Source: Flaccisagitta enflata
Lineage: Eukaryota > Chaetognatha > Sagittoidea > Aphragmophora
Direction of reading: 5' to 3'
Assembly: GCA_965153355.1 (NCBI GenBank)
Contig: OZ231128.1
Span: 48,422,001-48,486,000 of the forward strand
Length of the DNA: 64,000 nucleotides
Position numbers and translations under genes: made by a program. The notes below the pieces were generated by a model. It saw only the letters and a list, made by a program, of their open reading frames with translations, had not been told where the DNA came from and did no database searches. This document shows, one piece after another, positions 57,315 through 64,000 of the stretch; within the stretch, counting starts at the first letter, position 1, and each line of letters starts with the position of its first letter.

Positions 57315-58190
57315 CATAGCAAATAGGAAATCTCGGTTCCGAAATGTCGTTTATTCTTCATTTTTATATTGGGAACAACATAAAACTGCCTATAACAGAT
57401 AGAATTTAACGGCCCCTTTGCATCCGTTTTACTTGTAGTAGAGCTTAATCGGTAACTGGATAATGGTACACTTTTCTGTATCGGACAAAAAAGGCATGGA
57501 GAGGCGGAGTTTGTTGCAAACGAGGAAAATGATGAACGCTTTGTTGAGCGAATCGTAAAAAAAAGAAAGAAAAAAAGGAAAACAGCAACGGGAAGAGAAG
57601 GAAACGGGAGGATACAAACAACATTTTATGACGAAGAAAAAAAATTCCCCGTTTTTCCTATTTCTCAGCGAAAAAAAAACAAGGTCGGACTCAATCAAAA
57701 AAGTAACAAAAAAAAAAAAAGAAAAAAGAAAAAAAGAAATGATAACGCATTATTAGGTGTTTACAAATTCGCTACGCCAAACACATGGCAGCAGTCGTGG
57801 ACAGTTGGGCAGTACAAACATATGACTTAAAAACACTCCTTGGAATTGCCACACAAAAGACAGAAAACACTTCAAATTCCAACGTGTTACCACTCATTGG
57901 ATGGACTGGCAGATAAAAGGATAAAAAAACAAACGGACGAACGGACAGAGGGACAGATGATCATATAGAGTATAGTCAGGGGAACTGTTCCACTTGTAAT
58001 TGTGCCCATTGAGTGATTTTTTTCCATATTTAGTCATGCAGCTTATTAGGTGTTCCTTTTCCCTTGGCTTTTTTTGTAAGCATTCGTGATTTAGCTTAGA
58101 CTCAGGATAAATTTGAATTTGAAATTTAACAAGAGTATAATCCCGAGACATGAAGATTTAGGATGAATGTTTCTCAGATAATATTTTCTT
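57315..58190. other. No gene recognised
   Basis: A possible decayed family B 5' part (GCAGTCGTGGACAGTTGGGC near 57790) and a GGACGAACGGACAGAG core near 57930. Otherwise unique. Confidence 0.4.
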
Positions 58191-58194
58191 ATAA

Positions 58195-58340
58195 AGCACA
58201 GAACGAATCTTACGAAATCTTGCGAAATCTTACGAAAACTTGCAAAATCTTATGAGATCTTACAAAAATCTTACAAAATCTTGTGGAAATCTTACGAAAT
58301 CTTAAAAGATCTTAGAATATCTTATAAAATCTTTATCAAT
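58195..58340. repeat. About 11-12-bp AAATCTTAC minisatellite
   Basis: Around twelve degenerate units of AAATCTTACG/AAATCTTGCG. Confidence 0.85.
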
Positions 58341-59010
58341 TAACCCTCTTTTAACCATATCGACCAGTCAAAATGAATTGACCTTCCAACCAATGTATCA
58401 CCGATCATATCAACCAACTAAACAAAGTGACCAACCAACCAACCAACCTTCCACAAACCATACAAACAGAACCAAAATTAAAAACATATCAACAAACCCA
58501 ATACCGTCCATATCAACCATCTAAGTCTCTCTGACCCGCCAAGGGAACCGAATGAAGAAAAAAATGGCTAAAGAAAAAAATGGCTAAAGAAAAAATCAGA
58601 AAACGGATGAAAGAAGGAGAAAATTAGAAAAAAAGTAATTGAGGCCGATGCAGAAGATGAAGAGGAGAGGGTGGAGGATGAGAAGATGGAGTTTTAGGAG
58701 GAAGTGATGGTACAGTTGAGGACTTGAATGAGGAGGAGAAAGAGAGTGAGAGAAAGTGAAATGACGGCGACTGTGAAAAACGAGTGAAACATCAGTTCTC
58801 CCACCAATTTCTTCTTTTCCCGTTTTTTGGCGCATAAAGAAGAGACAGAAATGGACGTAGCGAGAAATTCAGCTAAAATTTCGTCTACCAACGAAGGTGT
58901 TTTTTTAAACAAGCCCATCAAGGCAAAATTGTGTGGCATCCTAAGGATTTGTAAAGAGACTCAATGGACAAACTAATCAACCCACATACCATCTTGCCCA
59001 AAGTTATACG
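58341..59010. other. No gene recognised
   Basis: Contains CAACCAACCAACC and AGAAAAAAATGGCTA short repeats. The rest is unique. Confidence 0.4.
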
Positions 59011-59073
59011 GACAGTAGGTGTATCAGTTGATTTATTGAAAAGAAGTGAACAACGCTTAGTATGAGAATGCAT

Positions 59074-59405
59074 CTAATATTTTGTATTACCACATTAGGC
59101 ATATACCGCCTGCATACGCTTTGGCAATCATTCGTAGAGAGACTGGAGGCACTCTGGAATGATATTGCTCCAAACTTCAACGTGATTCATTTTAGCCCCG
59201 CTTTTGATGTTGATTTCTTGTTCTGTTCTCAATTAGATTGAGATTCGGATTGGTCCCAGCCAACCCTAGAAAAGCTTAACTCATCAATTAAGATGCCGTT
59301 TCTTTGTATATTTGGCACGGGGTGCCAGTGCACCTTCTTCCATAACCTTTAAAATTCTGCCCAAAAGCATTTGCAAAGAGCAAAAGTTTTCTTCACTTGG
59401 CTCTC
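59074..59405 (-). pseudogene. Tc1/mariner transposase C-terminal relic
   Basis: Read on the minus strand across frameshifts and stops, the fragment gives VMEEGALAPRAKYTKK, the position of the second catalytic Asp (here Glu). It continues NPNLNLIENR, the P-LN-IEN motif with the catalytic Glu/Asp. The end is WSNIIPECLQSLYE and LPKRMQAVYA, with NTKY then a stop at 59074-59076. This is the familiar Tc1 C-terminal ending. At least four in-frame stops and one frame change are present. The DNA-binding half is missing. GTGTATCAG sequence near 59020 may be part of the right terminal repeat. Confidence 0.85.
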
Positions 59406-59409
59406 ATTT

Positions 59410-60375
59410 TTTAACAAATAAAGGTAGAGAAATTAGCATGGTATCATTTGATAGATCTTTTGTGGAGGCGAGTTCTTAAAAAAATCACCTCACTGCGATG
59501 AAAATTGAGTTAAGTTAAGTTAAGAGTTATGACACTTTAAACCTGTCTTTATATCTATGGCCAAGATGGGACACACCATCCTATGGACAAGTGCGTTGAC
59601 CCAATCCAAACATTATCAGAATTCATTAATGTCCTTAAATGGAGTAAAAAAGACTTAAAGAGTTAAAAAGAAAACCTGTGATTAGTGATAATTGATAAAC
59701 AGACGGACGAACCAACAAAATTCATACGACTTCCAAAATATAAATTCATCACCTAGAATTTGGTGAACGATTATTCAAACACTTTACAAAGCACCTCTGT
59801 TGCTTATATAAAATTTTTCCACATAAAAGGAGGTCTTCGAAAGAATTCACTCAACGTGAAACAAGCCTAGCATCAACATGCAGTCAAGCACTTTTGCCAT
59901 TTTTCTCAGTAAATCATACACTGTATGTCCTCTTTCTCACTTTTTCTTCCACTCCCTTCCGCTCTGATTTTTACGAATAACATTCAAAGCAAAAAAGCAT
60001 ATAAAAAAATCGAAAAAAAAGGAAAGTTATACGTGTGGTGAAAGCTAGAAAGTCAGCAGTGCCCTCTCACCGGTATTCATGTAATGCATCACCAAAAAAG
60101 CAAAAAGTTTTATACCAACACTCGATAGGCTTGCTTTTACTTGATCTTTTTCCACTCTGTTTGACTGGTCCGGTATTCCTATGGAACGATTTTGATTGTT
60201 GTCAAAAAAACTACGCAAAAAACTGAACCATCCTTGAATGTTTTTTAGCTAAAATTACAGATCATTGATTACTTCTGGCCTGAAACCCGCGAAAGGAAAA
60301 GAAAGAGAATAATAGAGACAAACATTTGGAAGTTTTGGTGGCCCCTTTTAGACCATCTGCGTCCCTTTTGTCTCT
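59410..60375. other. No gene recognised
   Basis: AT-rich unique sequence with a small AGACGGACGAACCAAC family B core remnant near 59700. Confidence 0.4.
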
Positions 60376-60379
60376 GTCA

Positions 60380-61400
60380 TTCTAAATGCACTCGCCAGTA
60401 GTCAACCACAGCGAACACCGAGAAACAAACTAGGAAAAGAAAGGGGAGCAAGGGTGAGAGAACTGTGAGAGCAAGGGTGAGAGAATTGGGAAAGAAGGTA
60501 GCAAAGTGGAAAAGGGTGAGACAATTGGGAAAGAAGGTAGCAAAGTGGGAAATGGTGAGACAATTGAGAAAGAGGGTAGCAAAGAGGGAAAAGAAAGGGG
60601 AGGAAGGATCAGTGAATTGGGAAAGAAGGTAGCAAGTGGGAAAGGGTGAGACAATTTGGAAAGAAGGCAGCAAACTTAGGGACACAAACAGTGAACGTTA
60701 GGGAAGGAATGGGGAAGGAAAGGAAAAAGGGTGTTGTGAGTCAACCAAAGCGAACACGGAGAAAGAAACGGGGAAAGGAAAGGGAAGGAAGGGTGAGAGA
60801 ATTGGGAAAGAAGGTAGCAAACTGAGAGATACAAACTTTGAAAGCTAGGAGAGGAATAGGGAAGTAAAGAGGGCGTCACAAGTCAACCATAGGGAACATG
60901 GAGAAACAAACTAGGAAAAGAAAGGGGAGCAAGGGTGAGAGAACTGTGAAAGCAAGGAGAGGAATAGGAAAGGAAGAAAAGAGGGCATGGTGAGTAAACC
61001 ACTGCGAATGCGGAGAAACATACGAGGGAAAAGAAAGGGGAGGAAGGGTGGGACAATTGGGAAAGAAGGTAGCAAACTTAGAATTATAAACTGTGAAAGC
61101 AAGGGGAGGAATGGGGAAGGAAGGAGAGAGGGCGTCGTGAGTTAACCACAGCAAACATGGAGAAACAAATAGGGAAAAGAAAGGGAAGGAACGGTGAGAA
61201 GATTGGGTAAAAAGGTAGCAAACTCAGAGAAAGCTAGGGAAGGAATGGGGAAGGAAAGAGGGCATCACGAGTTAACCATAGCAAACATGGAGAAAAAAAC
61301 TAGGAAAAGAAAAGGCAGGAAGGGTGAGAGAACTGTGAAAGAAGGAAGCAAACTCAGAGAAACAAACTGTGAAAGCAAAGGGAGGGATGGGGGGAGATAT
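60380..61400. repeat. Purine-rich tandem array, about 115-145-bp higher-order unit
   Basis: AACCAnAGnGAACAnGGAGA-type unit starts occur near 60398, 60740, 60883, 60997, 61142 and 61273. Subrepeats GTGAGAGAATTGGGAAAGAA and GGTAGCAAA lie within. The first gap (60398-60740) holds extra subrepeat copies. The Leu/Pro/Ser-rich minus frames are not genes. Confidence 0.93.
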
Positions 61401-61419
61401 TACGTGCTCGATATCAGGG

Positions 61420-64000
61420 GTGTTTATAAACGCCAAATAAACGCCGTCTATAAACAATGCTATACAACTGTTTATAAACATTAAAAATGCAAGTCAAATA
61501 AACCAAATATTTTTAAATGGCAGTAAAAGCGGTGTTTATAAACTGATATATATCTGTTTATGAACAAGAAAATAAGGGTGTTTGATACAGTCAGTACAAA
61601 CTGAAAATGTCACACTAAGTATTATATTAGAAAAAATCTAAATTGAAAGGAGTTACTACTGATTTTTATTTAAAATGTTAAATTATAATTGATCGTTTAT
61701 AAAACTGTGTGTTGTTTATAAATAACAAAAAATTAAAGTATTTTATAAAACAGCTAAGTTTTTAATTGATAGACATAAAAAAATAAAAGTTATTTATTTT
61801 TGTTTCTTTGTTTATATTAAGAAATTTTTAATGGAATGTTACTTTGCTTATCTTTATAATATCACACATATCAGCATCATCCAGTGGTTGTTATCAGTTT
61901 CTTTCCCAAATCAAACAGTGTTGTTGCTTTTATAATTTTGTTTTCATAAGCGTTTACACTCCTTTAAAGTTTTGGTGTTTATAAACAATAAAAATATGAA
62001 CCTCATAAACGAATTTGTTTATTTGGTACGAAATTTAATCTCATAAGCAGTTTTCATATTTCTCCTCTCATCATATCATCCCACCTCCTCCTCATCAGAA
62101 TCGTTATTGCCCCAATTTATTTTCAATAAACAAAATCGTTTATTGGTATATAAATTAGTTGTCATAAAACGTTTATCATTATAAAGTTTTATTGATTATA
62201 AACCAACAAGTATGGAACCTCATAAACAGATTTGTTTTATTAGTTGTATGATTGGATCTCACTTTCATCAGGTTATATTTTTATATCATCATCATCATAT
62301 CATATCATCCAAATAAGCACAAAATCGTTTATTATTTTTACCATGAGTCAGTTTTCATAGCGTTACTCTTCGAAGTTTTTTGTGTTTATCAAACAACAAG
62401 TATGGACCATCATAAACAGATTTGTTTCTATTTAAATTTTCCTCAAGTTGATCTCATAAACAGATTTCATAACATATCTCTTTATCATATCATCTTTTAT
62501 CATATCCTCCATCCTCATCCATTCAGTTTTTTTTATCCCAATTTCCTTTCCAAATAAACAAAAAATCAGTTATTTGGCACCATAAATTTGTTTTCATAAG
62601 CGTTTACACTCCTTTAGAAGTTTTGGTGTTTATAAACACCAAAAAAATGAATCTCATAAACGAATTTGTTTAGTTAGTACCATAAATTGGATCTCATAAA
62701 CAGATTTTTTTTATTTTTCTCCTCTTCTTCCCCCTCCTCCTCCTCCTCATCCAAAATCATTTATTTGCTCTTAATTTCCTTTCCAAATAAACAAAAGTGT
62801 TTATTTAGCACATAAATTTGTTTTCATAAGCATTTCTTATCTTTAGAAATTTTGTGTTTATATTATAAAATTATGAACCTCATGCAGTTGTTTTATTTGT
62901 TACCCAAGTTCAGTCATAAACAGATTTTCATGTTCTCATCATCATATCATAAATATATATAATCAGTGTTTATTTTAATTTCTTCCCAAATAGGCAAATC
63001 GTTGTTGATTACCATAATTGGTTTTAATATAGCATTTACATCATTTAGGGTTTTTGTGTTCTCATCTTAAAATATGAATATCATAAACAAATTTGTTTAT
63101 TTGTTTTCATTGATCTGATAAACAGGTTTTGCATTTCGTTTATTTGGCACCATAAATTGATCATCATAAACGTCTACACTGTTTTATTAATTTTTTCTAA
63201 ATAAACAACAAATCGTTTATTTGGCAGCATAAATTGGTTTTCATAAACGTTTGCACTCATACAGAAGTTTTTATATTTATAAACAACAAAAATATGGACC
63301 TCATAATCAAATTTGTTTGTTTGGTATCATAGAGTTACATGTTTATATATCATCATCACATCATCATCATCATATTAGGAATCGTTATTTAACTCACCTC
63401 TATTTTATCAATGCATGAAATAAACAAAAATCGTTTATTTGGTACCATAATATGAGTTTTCATAAACGTTTACACTCCTTTTGAAGTTTTTGTGTTTATA
63501 AACACCAAAATTATGAACCTCATAAACGAATTTGTTTATTTGGTACCATAAATTTGATCTCATAAACAGATTTCATATTTCTCTCCTCTTCCTCCTCCTC
63601 CTCCTCCTCCTCCTCCTCATCCAAAATTGTTTATTTGCCCCCAATTTCTTTTCCAAATAAACAAAAACTGTTTATTTGTTACCATAAATTGAGTTTCATA
63701 AACGTTTACAACTCCTTTAGAAGTTTTTGTGTTTATAAACAACAAAAATATGGACGTCATAAACGAATTTGTTTCTTTGGTACCATAAATTTGATCTCAT
63801 AAACAGATTTTCATATTTCTCCCCTTAGACTTGACCTCATCACCTCCTTTTCCTACCTCTCTCCTCCTCCTCCTCCTCATCCAAAATTGTTTGGCTGTTC
63901 TGGTTTTTTGCAAATAAACAAAAATTGTTTATTTGGCACCATAGATTTGTTTTCATAAACGTTTACACTCCTTCAGAAGTTTTTGTGTTTATAAACACCA
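61420..64000. repeat. 190-255-bp satellite array, continues beyond the window
   Basis: Repeating landmarks in each unit: CATAAACGTTTACACTCCTT, GTGTTTATAAACA, CCTCATAAACGAATTTGTTT, GGTACCATAAATTG, ATCTCATAAACAGATTT, and in many units a (CTC)n patch then CCAAATAAACAAAAATCG. Unit starts near 61951, 62180, 62370, 62602, 62835, 63035, 63250, 63468, 63705 and 63960 give spacings of 190-255 bp. Units toward the window end are more regular. GTTTATAAAC is a perfect palindrome and CATAAAC/GTTTAT motifs recur in both orientations. Non-coding. Confidence 0.95.

Noticed and set aside
60377-61154. Leu/Pro/Ser-rich frames that mimic membrane proteins
   Set aside because: Tandem array translated on the minus strand.

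Overview
The window looks like repeat-dominated eukaryotic, probably animal, nuclear DNA. I find no complete protein-coding gene, rRNA, tRNA, CRISPR array or bacterial operon signal. Animal affinity is inferred from the mobile-element remnants. These are a Tc1/mariner transposase tail, the 3' part of a non-LTR retrotransposon reverse transcriptase, a Gag-like retroelement protein broken by a stop codon, a hAT-type MITE with an 8-bp target duplication, and many TA-flanked MITEs. I cannot name the species. Nearly all long open frames here are translations of simple repeats and are not annotated as genes.

Layout. 1-20 kb: long (CT)n, (GT)n, (GAA)n, (CTTT)n and (ATTC)n tracts mixed with three interspersed families that I label A, B and D. 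A Gag-like pseudogene lies at 17.0-18.0 kb. 20.3-25.7 kb: one composite element with about 765-bp terminal inverted repeats and a TATTA target duplication, inserted into an older repeat (E) and loaded with nested A and B copies and a hAT MITE. 25.8-30.4 kb: A copies interrupted by MITE family G, plus a reverse-transcriptase relic. 31-45.6 kb: compound microsatellites and a run of 350-600-bp TA-flanked inverted-repeat elements, with tandem arrays at 35.1-35.9 and 42.6-42.9 kb. 46-56 kb: more A and B copies and a roughly 540-base almost pure-purine tract. 56.3-57.3 kb: a MITE nested in a MITE. 59.1-59.4 kb: Tc1 transposase relic. 60.4-61.4 kb: purine-rich tandem array. 61.4 kb to the end: a 190-255-bp satellite built around GTTTATAAAC that runs off the window.

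Most interesting observation: families A and B, about 20 copies each, carry hairpins at their ends whose two arms change together from copy to copy while the flanking bases stay fixed. In B the arm sequence of the hairpin at one end is also matched by a motif near the opposite end. With a tandem-repeat core, little or no target duplication and one insertion inside a T run, this resembles non-autonomous Helitron/Helentron-type elements mobilised by single-strand hairpin recognition. Alternatively the hairpins could act in RNA. In family A there are four successive hairpins per arm. No autonomous partner is present in the window.
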